Origin: Onchidella celtica
Lineage: Eukaryota; Mollusca; Gastropoda; Systellommatophora; Onchidiidae
NCBI GenBank assembly: GCA_963931925.1
Contig: OZ007571.1
Span: forward strand, 57,743,478-57,807,477
Reading direction: 5' to 3'
Length of the DNA: 64,000 bases
Shown here piece after piece: positions 33,777 to 43,997 of this stretch. Position 1 is the stretch's first letter. Each line of letters opens with the position of its first letter. The position numbers were made by a program, and so were the translations under genes. The notes below the pieces were generated by a model. It was not told where the DNA came from. It saw only the letters and a program-made list of their open reading frames with translations, and searched no databases.

Positions 33777-36429
33777 ATATGAATATGTCTTTGTGTGAAA
33801 GACACAGAGAGAAAGAGAGAGAGAGGGAGAGAGAGAGAGAGAGACAGTGGGGGGGGGGGTGGGGGTGGCGGAAGGATTTAGATAGCGAAACTGATGCGGG
33901 TGGAATGCACTTTTAAAATATAAACACTATTCCTTCTTGGCTTCTCCATTTCCTTCGACCGCTGCCTCTCACTGTCCGACCGTTCTGTGTGCCTGGATGT
34001 GTTTGTGTGTCTTTAGTAAAAAAATGCTTAAGATTATTAATAATTATTCTGTAAAGACAAATTGGTTAACAAAGGTGCGCGAAAATACAGTCATAGAATA
34101 ATTATGTTTAATCGTTTAGAAAAAAAACTCTCATTTCTAATGGATAATTTTGCGACGACCTGAAGTGCAATGACCCAAAGGTTCAAGTGCTTCTCTGGTA
34201 TGCGGGGCGTCTCTGGTCCTAATCCCGCCCCAAATAGCTCGCTATGTTTTTCGTTTCGTTTACTTTTTGTTGTTGTTTTGTTAAGGCATTAATCATTGGT
34301 GGCCTGACGAGAGCCGAAGTCTCTTCCGTGAAATAGTCCCATTGTGCTGAAAAGAGACATAAAATCCCAACAAAGTAACAAGACAATCAAAATTTGGAGG
34401 TAGTTTTGGTAGGATTAGTGAACCTAACTGTGCTGCAAGTAGTAGAAACAAGGGGTGGAGAGGAGGTATAATAAATGAATCACAATGGGAAAGGGTGGCG
34501 TCTTTGAAAATTATTTTTTCACGAAGGTAATTATGATAATAAACATGACGGTTGTGATGGATGCTTTAGTACATAGTTGCTTATATAAAAAAGTTCATTA
34601 GCATTCCGGTATGGCGACAGTATTAGCAGTGGGTCCACCATGGTTGAATTTTAAGTTTGGGGGTAGGTGGAGGAGAGTCGAATTCATGTAGTGTGGATAA
34701 GTAGGCCTGCGGAGGTGCCCCACACAAGTGTCGAAAATAAACGATACCTGGCTGAATGAGCTCCCTTCCTTAATGGTTGTTTTCTAGTAGTATCTCCTCA
34801 CATTTGCACGGCAGCAAAAGTTCCAGCACTGCACACATTCATCAACTTGTACATTGAACGCAAAATCTAGCAGTCAATCTGTAAGGCCGATATGAAAATA
34901 ATCTGTTTTGCCTCGTTTTCGTGGTCTATGGAGTTAAGCTGGACCTTGCACACAGGTCAAACGCAAGCAAATCTGTTTCCCTGGTTGATGCATGGGAAAT
35001 TCGAGTCGAAACCGACGGAAAAACGGACTAGGCCTACGGCGTCACTGGCCGTATATTTGAAGAGATTCCGCACAGTCGAGTCGGGTGTGAAGGTCAACTA
35101 CCAATAAGAAGAGACTGAAATTTTATAGTTACAGCTCTTACATGAGGGTTGGGGAAAGGCCCATGTAGTTATATTTCTCGTTGATTTGTATAAACAATGT
35201 AGTAGTAATGGCATTCATTCTAGCGTAATACTATTGTCAGTCTATTATCCTGTGCTTTCCATGGTTTTGAAGTAAGTACACGTTATCTTCCTGGAATGAA
35301 AACTGTGGAGGAAAGTATATTACTTACATTCCATCGAAGTGCATGTGAGAAAGAATGGGGAAACAATTCAATTGTTTTTATTATTATTTTGGGCACATTT
35401 TGTAAAAGCAACAACAGCAACATGAACCATCAAGATGTTGTCGCAGCTGATCCGTGTTTGTTTATGCTCTAAGTCTGACGCATGAATTAATGGTTTTTTT
35501 ATCAAAGTTTTCGAAGGGTACATGAATAAGCTGGCAGTCCTCAACAAGTGAAAATTAGGTGTAAATGCCAAAGGCAGCGAACCTCCGAAAATAAAGACCT
35601 AAACTAAACAAGTGAGACTCAATGCCCTGTGTTCTCTACCAACATTGTGCTTCTCTTTGGCTAATCCTCTCCAAGGGCTCGACCACTCCCATTTTGTCGA
35701 CAAGCAAAGGGACACAGCTGTATAAAGTACTGGAGACAAAGGAGCCAGGTAGTCTGAGTGCACTCACCTGGGGACTCCTGTCCTACATGGCGGCTGGTGA
35801 GGACTTTGTCTCTCTCTTTTAAAGTACTTTGTTTTGTGACTTTTTTTTTTTTAATTTCCAGTCTTCAATCTCTATCGACACGGGGGTGAATAATTTTTAG
35901 AGCTGGGTTAATTTCCATCTGTTACACAGGAGGACAATTTAGCCACTGGAGAAGAGTAAGCTTTCATTATCAATATCATTTTGCATTCCACGTCACAATT
36001 TTTGTCGGCGCTTTCAATTTCGACATCAACAACATAAATTATTATCGTCGGTGTTATCACCACCATCATTATCATGATTATAATTATCATAACCACGGTC
36101 GACTTTGTCACCACCACCACCACCACCACCACCCATCCTCATTATCGTCATTAACATCATCATCATCAACAACTTCATCATCATCATATTCGCCAGCACC
36201 ATCATCAATATCGTCATCAATTCATCATCATCATTATCATCACAGTAATATCAACATCATCATCATCATCATCACCCTTTGTTGTTCCACAGTTCGAGTG
36301 TTGACGACTGTGGTCATAACACACGACATTCCCATGTTTTTCAACGTTAGCTCAGCCACCATTCTCAATACTGCCATAGTTACGTCCATTATTTACTACA
36401 ACAGGAAGAAAACTACCAGGCGGAGATGA
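23470..36429 (+). CDS. SLC66A3: SLC66A3 (PQLC3) PQ-loop membrane protein, complete
   Basis: Six exons join in frame to 212 codons plus stop: 23470-23627, 25398-25480, 26363-26435, 32590-32656, 35676-35796 and 36293-36429. The human protein is about 202 aa. SLC66/PQ-loop proteins are small seven-helix proteins of the SWEET/MPDU1 superfamily; the substrate of SLC66A3 is not settled. The first PQ loop is KAPQVYAILSSGSSLG (27-42), followed by SLPSLLLEF. The second repeat has ASK-like STSKGTQL (136-143) and SLSALTW (153-159), as in the vertebrate protein. The C-terminus is basic (NRKKTTRRR). The ATG at 23470 starts a helix directly, as in the family. Intron 3 has U12-type signals. The exon 5 acceptor (CCAAG at 35671-35675) is the least certain border, because it is not preceded by a strong pyrimidine tract. 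Confidence 0.9.
24603..25130 (+). repeat. Diverged tandem duplication, unit about 262 bp
   Basis: Unit 1 (about 24603-24864) and unit 2 (about 24865-25130) share CGAGTCATGTGGAA, TTTAGACAACTTTGG and CATGAATGTC-type borders at an offset near 262. Unit 2 carries a long T run. Both lie in intron 1 of SLC66A3 and have no conserved reading frame. Confidence 0.75.
26142..26176 (+). repeat. G-rich (GGGGGT)n tract
   Basis: Six or more consecutive runs of four or five G separated by single T bases lie in SLC66A3 intron 2. This pattern could form a G-quadruplex in DNA or in the pre-mRNA. Confidence 0.8.
26436..26444 (+). promoter_or_regulatory. U12-type 5' splice site
   Basis: GTATCCTTA follows the exon 3 sequence ATTGT. 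Positions 1-8 match the consensus recognised by U11/U12 snRNPs (established knowledge). A U2-type donor elsewhere in this exon would not keep the protein frame. Confidence 0.88.
27771..27840 (+). repeat. (TC)n and (CA)n microsatellite
   Basis: CT dinucleotides are interrupted near the middle, followed by seven or so CA repeats. It lies inside the U12-type intron. Confidence 0.85.
29248..29690 (+). repeat. Diverged minisatellite with EcoRI-like unit
   Basis: About 14 units of 26-32 bases share the core GAATTCAnTCGGACATG followed by a variable TnnATCTAA. Units differ from each other at many positions. The repeat lies in SLC66A3 intron 3, with no continuous reading frame. Confidence 0.75.
32572..32579 (+). 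promoter_or_regulatory. U12-type branch site
   Basis: TCCTTAAC is followed within 11 bases by the CAG acceptor of SLC66A3 exon 4. It pairs with the U12-type donor at 26436. Confidence 0.85.
32958..33185 (+). pseudogene. THAP-like zinc-finger fragment
   Basis: A 75-codon frame in SLC66A3 intron 4 contains an internal ATG followed by PSSCWAPNCTNPL and GIKMH. This resembles the start of THAP domains (C-x4-C, then a GI-x-FH block). The expected downstream W, C-x2-H and AVPTIF motifs are not visible, and the frame becomes unrelated after about 30 residues. It is probably a leftover of a P-element/THAP-type transposon or a retrocopy, not an active gene. Identification is by motif only. Confidence 0.4.
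33540..33860 (+). repeat. Compound (GA)n/(GATA)n/(CA)n microsatellite
   Basis: Long GA runs occur near 33540-33604, 33714-33772 and 33806-33844, with a CA run near 33637-33662 and a poly-G run at 33848-33860. Similar-looking spacer segments between the runs suggest internal duplication. It lies in SLC66A3 intron 4, and a related tract sits at 62190-62455. Confidence 0.9.
35548..35608 (+). repeat. Short dispersed repeat C, copy 1
   Basis: GTGTAAATGCCAA, GGCAGCGAACCTCC and AAAATAAAGACCT occur in the same order at 39001-39050. This copy lies just before SLC66A3 exon 5. Confidence 0.65.
36045..36275 (+). repeat. (CAT)n/(CAC)n-rich trinucleotide tract
   Basis: Imperfect ATC/CAT and CCA repeats fill about 230 bases, ending some 17 bases before the acceptor of the last SLC66A3 exon. 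The tract spans the region where the branch point should be. Confidence 0.8.
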
Positions 36430-38734
36430 CATCAACAGCAAGACAGTGACAACTGACAATGACGCAGGGTGACACCATGAAAGTTACTCAGAATGATAGT
36501 GGAATTAAACAGCGAACCTAAGAAAAAAGATTTGCCTGCAGTTTTCCCAAATGGAGAAACAGAAAAAGCACTAGGCCAAATGCAAATACCAAATATTAAA
36601 AGCCATTGCAAGATTGTTGGTTAAGAGGAGTCATAAGGAACAATGGCAAAAAGTAGTCATGAGAGATCTCTTGTCGACTTAGATGCTTCGTTAAATCAGC
36701 AAGAGATTGTGGCAGGAGATATCTCATTCGGAGAGCTGACACAATGTGCGACGGCCGCAATATTAACCCATGACATAGGATCTCAGCAACAATAAATGGC
36801 ACTTTAGGAACTTATCAATGATGAGTGGCAAGAATGGTTGATTTGAAACAGTTATTCCTTGGACAACTGATCAGGTGACAAGGGACGTCAGGAAGAATGT
36901 GTGTCAGTAGAGCATGTCAGAAAAGAAGACGGAAGAAGTGGATACGCGAACAGCAGCTGGTGACAAATCAATAAGAAAACGCTGCTTCGCTGGCACAGAG
37001 ACGTCGGAAGAAAGGGGTGGTATTAGAATGTCAGCAGGAGTTAGTAACTGCTGATCGTACCGTACTCTGTCAGATATTGTTAAATGTATCGTGAAACAAC
37101 TGATTTGACACTACTAGACATCGGACAACATACAAGCATAAATGATGAGAAAACTGTTTTTCTTTCACAATAAACCAAAGTGAGATACACATTTCTCTCT
37201 GCGCTTGGAACTTCTCAATAAAACACCAACGCACTGTTTTTACTGATAAACTCATTGATGTGACCTCCTTACCTTAAATCCACCATAACAAAGGTGCGCG
37301 ACCACCGCAGTCAGCTTAGACTTGCATTATCAGTAACTCCAATGATAAACAATAGTTCCATTCTGGCCGGTGACACAATCTGAAAAATGTCAGATTCAGT
37401 AAAAGTGTTCTGACATAACAATGTTGGAACTGGTCCTCCCGCTTCCCACGCTTGCTAAGCAGACGGCTTAACCATTAGATTACGAGACTGGTGGCCTGCA
37501 GGAGAGAGATATAAAGGACTGTCTCTGCCCATGTCATTCCCATACAGATGAAACTGTGTAAACTTCCTACGTTGAATGTATTGCTGTTTCAACTCGAACG
37601 AAGAACTTAATATTGCTCGTTTACCAACGCTAATATTTCTTTTTCAAGCTTGCTTTTCTCTGCATCATATTTGGCTATTAACCAAATAAATTTAATACAT
37701 TTTTATGTGCTCTTTTCCAGCGAGGAATATTTCTGGAGATTTTGTTGAACACAAACTTGAAAAACGGCCCTCACTTTTCGATAATTTTTCCACTTTAAAA
37801 AAAAAACATGTGAAACTGTTAACACAAGTATGTGGAGGCTACTTAACTGGGCTCGGTGGTAATTGGGATAGTTGAATATAGGATGACGAATTATAGTCCA
37901 CATACAATTCGCTCTGTTTTTAACGGTTTTTATCATTTTTTTGTTTTTCTTCTTTTAAATTTATTTTTATCTCGTGGAAGATCCCCGTGGTCCTATCAAA
38001 AATGAAGTTTCTTTCGTCACGTGAAATGAAGTAATGTTACAGCCCAAGGCGGATACAGTACACACAGAGCACTATGCTCAATGAAAACAGTTCAACTCAT
38101 GAGGGGCTGTCCTAATGTTTGCCAGTGTCATTAGATGTCGTTCGGAGTTGAGCTGTCGTGTCAGGAAACTTTCAAAAGATGAGGGACGGAGGAGAGAAAG
38201 ACAGCAAGAAATTATACACTGAAAGTGAAAATGGTCAGTAAACCAAAATTAATTTTGAAACAACCTGTATAAATTATTGTTGTTCGAGTCAAACTAGGCC
38301 TAAAAAGCATATTTAGTACAGGCAAAGGTATAATAGTGAACTGAAGAAGGTTTAAAAATACTTCGGGTCCAAACATATAATTTATATAATTTAATAATAA
38401 TTATTGTACACGATGAATTTTTCAAACGGCATCATTTCTTTCTCACCGAAAGGAGCCTGCCCTAAACAAGTTTTTGGTAAAAAAAAAAAAGTGTGATCCT
38501 TTCTCACCCAGGGCGCCGTGTTCATTAGCCTTACTGTTTTAGTACTTAATAAACTTAACATTCATCCTTCATTCGCCGGCGGTAAGAAATGCTTCGACGG
38601 GTTTTTAAAATGAAGCACCTGTTTTGTGCACACCGAGTATGTTCGCCTCGGGATGCACATTTTGGACGATTCCCGATGCGCATGGATACATCTGACCAGT
38701 ATTGTTGATGTAAGGTGTGCGGCTCGAGTAGTTC

Positions 38735-38960
38735 TTGGAAATTGGATTTTTCTCATATTTTCAAGTCCCTGGTCCTATTGGGGGGTAGGATCGAGTACCT
38801 AGTCTTCTCGGATAAGGACGAAAAAATTCGGAGGGCCCGTGTGCACGTTGCGCACGTTAAAGATACCTTGGCAGTTGGAAATCGTAAAGAGCAGGCCGAA
38901 AGTCCGCTGCCCGGGCAAAATTGAAATTAATAGATTAAAATTTATCCATATCATCCCCCC
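38735..38960 (+). mobile_element. SINE family 1, copy 1 (5'-truncated)
   Basis: Nearly identical to the body of 50240-50560 and to the reverse of 45775-45992. It contains GCGCACGTTAAAGATACC and the 3' word CTGCCCGGGCAAAATTG. The block around CACGTTAAAGATACCTTGGCA resembles conserved central domains of invertebrate SINEs (recalled, not checked). The tRNA-like head is missing. It ends in an AT-rich tail and a C run. Confidence 0.8.
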
Positions 38961-39000
38961 CCCCCCCCACCAGAACAAGAAATAATAAAACAAGTAAAGT

Positions 39001-39050
39001 GAGGTGTAAATGCCAAGGGCAGCGAACCTCCTAAAATAAAGACCTCAAAT
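39001..39050 (+). repeat. Short dispersed repeat C, copy 2
   Basis: Matches 35548-35608 with one or two differences, starting GAGGTGTAAATGCCAA. It lies 40 bases after a SINE copy. Confidence 0.65.
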
Positions 39051-40210
39051 CGATTGTAAGGTGTGCGGCGCTGAATGTGCTGTTGTGCCACAAGAAGCTT
39101 ACACAAGTCTTAGGCCCTACAGGCGAACCTTCATTAATTTTCCCATTCGCCCGCCCCGTGCCCCTCTTTTTACACACACACTCACACATACTTCGAGGCC
39201 ACTGTCGGGCAGGTATCCTCTACATTGTTTGACAGTATCCATTACATTCTTTGGCTTAAGTCACTGTCATGCCCATTGACATAGTACACGGCTGCTAATT
39301 CGCTGTCATACACCCATTAATTAACGCTTCCTTGTGGCGTTAGCGTTATTATTTTAGACTAGCCTCCTCCGTGTATTCTCGGTAGCCCGTGCAGCCTCTT
39401 GCGAAGCGTCATTGTGTCCCGTCCGATCAGGTAAGCAAGTCATGTATTATGCATTTAAAGTGAACGTTTTAGTGCTTACCATATCACAGCTGTGTTCCCA
39501 CTTATTTTTCACTTCTACCATTATTTACCTCAATTTTGTTTTACAATTGTACCTTGTGGTCAAGGCCTGCCCGCCCCCCCCCCCCTTCCAAGATTGAGAT
39601 CTAAACCAGTATCGTAATACTTAATATGCACCTATTACAAATTTGTCGACAAACTAGAGGTTGTAGAGAGAAAGTGTTTAGAACAAAAAAAAAAAAGGAA
39701 AACGTCGTAAGCAATGATGCTGTTAATGTTTTATACAAACAAAAAAAAATATATAGGCCTATATAGTAAAGACCCCGACACATAATTATCTCATTGCAAA
39801 TGCCATAGTCGTCTTGGTTTGTGGATTAGATTCGTGGAAACAGTATACGCCTGCAGAGGCCCTGATAATATTTTATGTAATGCATTTTCGAGGCAAACAC
39901 AAATCATAATAATTTATGTGTCATCACATGGAGGCCACGGAAAGGTACTCATACTCATAGAATACTATAGTCCCTTCTATGAGAAACCTGCTAACCTGGT
40001 CTGAGCAACTTTTACAGGAAACTGGAAAAGTGTTTAAAATGAGCCACGCTTGATGAAATTTCACAGTTTTTTTTTTTTCCTGCTTAAAACACAACTCTTC
40101 ATTGGTAACATGTTGCCTTTTCTCTAAAATTAACATTTAATTTAATGCAATATTTCTGGGTTAGCAGGTTTTGCCCTCCCGGATTTTCCATGAGAAAAAT
40201 CTGCCAAGAG

Positions 40211-40410
40211 GTCTTGTCCACAGCACCCGCTCCACTGTTTTTTTACCGAAAATGACGTGTGAAAAACTCTCTTTGCCCTGAAAGCGGCGAGAAGTGGAAT
40301 GGACACTGTAGGCAAGTATACAGACGGAAAGAGTGTTTTACCTTTTTTATACGTCATTTTCCTTAAAAAATGGCCGATCGGAGCGGATGCTGTGGACAAG
40401 ACCATTAACC
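40211..40410. repeat. Imperfect long inverted repeat
   Basis: The left arm (about 40211-40285) has GGTCTTGTCCACAGCA and AAAATGACGT. Their complements appear in the right arm (about 40322-40404) as TGCTGTGGACAAGACC and ACGTCATTTT. The spacer is about 40 bases, so transcripts could form a hairpin of roughly 75 bp with mismatches. No terminal duplication is clear. Confidence 0.7.
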
Positions 40411-40651
40411 TGGGTTTAACAGTTTTTGTCACCGGGAAATATACTGCGCTATTGGCCGTGGTCAGCGAGGAGTCTACAGCCTGTACATTACGCAAGAGCG
40501 TTATAGATAGTAATATTTACAACATCGTGAACAACAACCAATAATCATGAAGAATAGACATACAAAAAAAAAGTAGATTTTTGCTATCGTAGTCTAATCA
40601 AGTTTGGGGGGGGGGGGGCTGGGGGGGGGGGAGAGAGACAGAGCACTAAGG

Positions 40652-40930
40652 GGATAATTCAGAGAAAATATGAGGCGAATTAAAGTTGTAGTGCCTAATC
40701 AGTGCTCAGAAAAGCAAAGCTACAGTGAAAGAAGGAAGAAGGAGAAATGATCCAGATGGGACTTGAACCCTCGACCCCTGCTACGGCACCCGTGGCCTTG
40801 CCAAGAAGAAAGCAGATCGCTTAACCGTTCGGCCACTCTGTCTCTTCCTTCTTTCACCCCCGCTTTGCTTTTCTGAGCATTAAATAGGCACTACAACTTT
40901 GATTCGCCCCATATTTTCTCCAGTTATCTG
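40652..40930 (-). mobile_element. Foldback element with tRNA-like core
   Basis: Arms at about 40652-40736 and 40845-40930 are inverted copies, sharing AAAGTTGTAGTGCCTA and TGCTCAGAAAAGCAAAGC. The 108-base centre, read on the minus strand, has GAGTGGCCGAACGGTTAAG (A-box-like) and GGGTTCAAGTCCC (B-box-like) in tRNA order and spacing, with a long variable region as in class II tRNAs (Leu/Ser type). The acceptor stem is not convincing, so I call it a tRNA-derived repeat rather than a functional tRNA gene. Confidence 0.65.
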
Positions 40931-41179
40931 TTACTAACAGTGTTAACAGTGTTAGATCTCTACTCCTGTTTCCTATTATCTCTGTTATGATAATTGATAT
41001 CTTTATCCCCGTCGCAGTTTGTCTCCGCCAATGATATCTTGACCTCCGTCTCCCTTTGCCTCTGCTATGAAACCTTCATCCTTGCCCCCTGCTGTTTCTG
41101 CCAGTGTTGTCTTCACCCCTGTCTCCTTTTCAGTTCATATCACTGCTTCTGACATCTTTATCTCTGTCTTCTGTTCTCT

Positions 41180-41620
41180 CCGCTAATGTTATCGATACCT
41201 ATATCCCCTGTTTTCTCTGCAGATGATATCTTCACCAATGTCTCCTGTTGTCTCCGCTAATGTTATCGACACCTATGTCTCCTGTTTTCTCTGCTAATGA
41301 TATTTTCACCCCTGTCTCCTGTTGTCTCTGGCATGATATCTTCTCAACTGTCTCCTGATGTCTTTGCTGTGATATTTCCGCCACTATTTTTGCTGTCTCT
41401 ACTAATGATATCGTCACCTATGTCTCCTGTTGTAATTTACCAATTATATCTCCATCCCTGTCGCTGCTACGATATCTTCATCCATGTCTCCTTAATTGTC
41501 TTTACTAATAATAACTTCACCCATGTCTCCTGTTGTCGATACTAATAGTATTAGTAATACTTCACATGCTTCTCCTGTTATCTCTCCAAATGATATCTTC
41601 ACCCCTGTCTCCTGCAACAG
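41180..41620 (+). repeat. 37-bp minisatellite, diverged
   Basis: Units follow the pattern GATATCTTCACCnnTGTCTCC then TGTTGTCTCTGCTAAT, clearest at 41225-41335 where three 37-base units run in register. Looser copies extend leftward to about 40950. No reading frame is conserved. Confidence 0.75.
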
Positions 41621-43997
41621 TGGAGAAAAGTTCATATAACTGATGGCCCTTCTACAGCTCAGACGACAATAAAACTTTAATGAATTCCATACTGACACAT
41701 TTAACAGGGAGTCAACGACAACAACTAGAGAATTATTATTAATTAATTACCCTATGCGAAAGTGAGCTGAATTTTAATAAGAGTCTGGTACTCAATTTTG
41801 TCGTACAGTATTGTCTAATGGTGTTCTACTTGGCTTGCTATATTCACTTATGACATAGACTTTCCTAATCTGAATTATGACGATGAAAATTAATGTCCAT
41901 GACTGTGTCCAGTGGTGCGAACAGGTGCCCAGACACAACAGCTAGGGCATTATGCTACCATCAGCGTGGCACACAATAGGCAGCTGACGCGGCTTGGGAC
42001 GGGTTAGCAAATTTTATCATCGGATAGAGAGCGTTTGCCTGGCTTAGTGGATTTTGTTTTTGCGGTATTAATAATAATGCCATTTCCACTTTGCATTCCC
42101 ACCGAATATTTGAACAATATTTGAAGGAAGGTCTAAACTTTCAATTTAACTAATAAAGTGATTTTCGAAATTTTGGAGATTAGCAGGTTTTATCATCGGA
42201 GCGACGCCGGGTGAATTTAATTAATATAAATCAGCCTTTGCTTTCAAGGAAAAGGGGTGTTTCAGCCACATAAAACTAATGATGAGTGGCTTTAGAATTA
42301 TGATCACTGATTTTATATACATGTTGGCAACTGGTTGAAGCATCTTTAGGCTCCGACAACAGTCAAGAACATCGAAATGTGTACTGTGCTTAATAAGTGG
42401 ATATTTCTAGCCAGTGTTCAACATTCATGACCTGCATGATTAAACCAAGTCTTATAGAAATCTAATAAGTAAATGTGGGAATTGTTTGGCTGTCGGGCTC
42501 TCTATTCGGATAGCTATTTTTATTTAATCTGGTAGGAAGCAAAGAATTCGTGTTTTTGGAATACATTATGATAGATCAGGTGCCAGATACCACGCTTAAT
42601 TATTTTTAAAAAAAAATTAATTAATATCTAGCTTACAATCTTGAGCCCTTTCCAATGCCATTGTCATTTGCAGCATCAGTCTTTGTGACCGTTTATTCTG
42701 CTCAGTTATTGATGACTGACTAAGAGTTGCTTTCAAAATTTGTTTTTGTTTAGTTTGAGCCACTGAAGGCATAACTCCTTAACAATAAAGTGGGTGAGCA
42801 GAGTGAAAAAAGAAAAAAGGAACCCAGCAGGCCGGTTAATAGAGATGCAGGTATCGCGGATTATGGAACACTGAAGAGTCTTAAGCTACCCCGAAAAGTA
42901 CAATATTTTGAATAGTTTGTGCAGTATTGAGACGTCGATCAAATGGAGCTATTTTGAAAGTCGCTTGGCTACTGTGGCTATTAATTTCTAATCCGTTACC
43001 GTAGGTGTGTACAATAACTTTTCAAGCCTCAAACTTTCAAGTTAATTCTCCACATTTTATATTATATGTTCAGGTGTTTGGGACTTGAAGGAACGTAGTG
43101 TATTGTTCTTTTCAGTCGGAACCTTTTCGATATTATGATGTCTGGATTGATAGCCTGGGTATAGCCTCCTTTTTTTGTTTTTAAAATTAATTTTCATAAC
43201 TGCAAGGAAATTTTCAAGGAATTTCAAAACCATTTTCTGCAGCGAGGGGCAACAATTAAACCATACCGTTTTGAATGTATCACTTGCATCAGATTAAAGG
43301 CAAACCATTTTCAGGGAAGACGAAAGTGCATTTCATCAAGGCGAGCTCAGCGTACGGCGAACCTCGGAGCTGAAGTGAAAGACAATGTTCATAATACATT
43401 AAAATAATTACAGTTAATAATCTTGCCCACGTTCATTCTCTGTCTAGCTTTCATCAGATGTGCTCAGGAAAATTTGGTGGAGCTAACATTTAAAAGGTTA
43501 GTGAATAAAAAAAAACCCACTTATCTTTAATATTTTCAACGATATTTCATAATTATGAGACCACGGGAAAAGTGTAAGGTAATTTTCAGGTGCATACAAT
43601 TTAGGATTTCAAATTATAGGTGAATTGTGCATAATTTTTATTTTATGTAACGCTACACTTTTCTACAAGTGCATTGTTCATGTCGTCCAAAGATTTGACT
43701 TATATCAGATTTGTCGCTGTGCCAGCCATGGTGAAACATTCATATTAAGTCCAAGTATGTTAAGTTTACTGGTTTGTGCACAACAATCACAATTAATATC
43801 TCATTCTAATGTTACCATGATAATCATTCATTACTGATGTTATTGTCTTTTATTCTTTGTCACTTAAAATTAATTTACTTCACCATCTCAGTATTTCTTA
43901 TAAAAGTGAATTCTGTATGGGATTTATAATAATAAGCGATAGAGTTTGTCTGCAGCTTCATGCTCTCTTGGTAATGGCTGTTTATCTTCTTCCGCAG

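Larger units (their letters stand above)
36430..43997. other. Intergenic region between SLC66A3 and SLC22
   Basis: There are 7.6 kb without a recognised gene. An AATAAA at 36791-36796 is a candidate polyadenylation signal for SLC66A3. A possible tRNA-like SINE head lies near 37435-37500 on the minus strand. Also present are a SINE copy (38735-38960), repeat C (39001-39050), a long inverted repeat (40211-40410), a foldback element (40652-40930) and a 37-bp minisatellite (41180-41620). A 5' untranslated exon of the SLC22 gene should lie here, because its start codon immediately follows a splice acceptor. Confidence 0.6.

Noticed and set aside
38715..38924. Shared peptide (VFSDKDEKIRRARVHVAHVK) seen at three loci
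   Set aside because: It is a frame through SINE family 1, repeated because the SINE is repeated; not a protein-coding gene.
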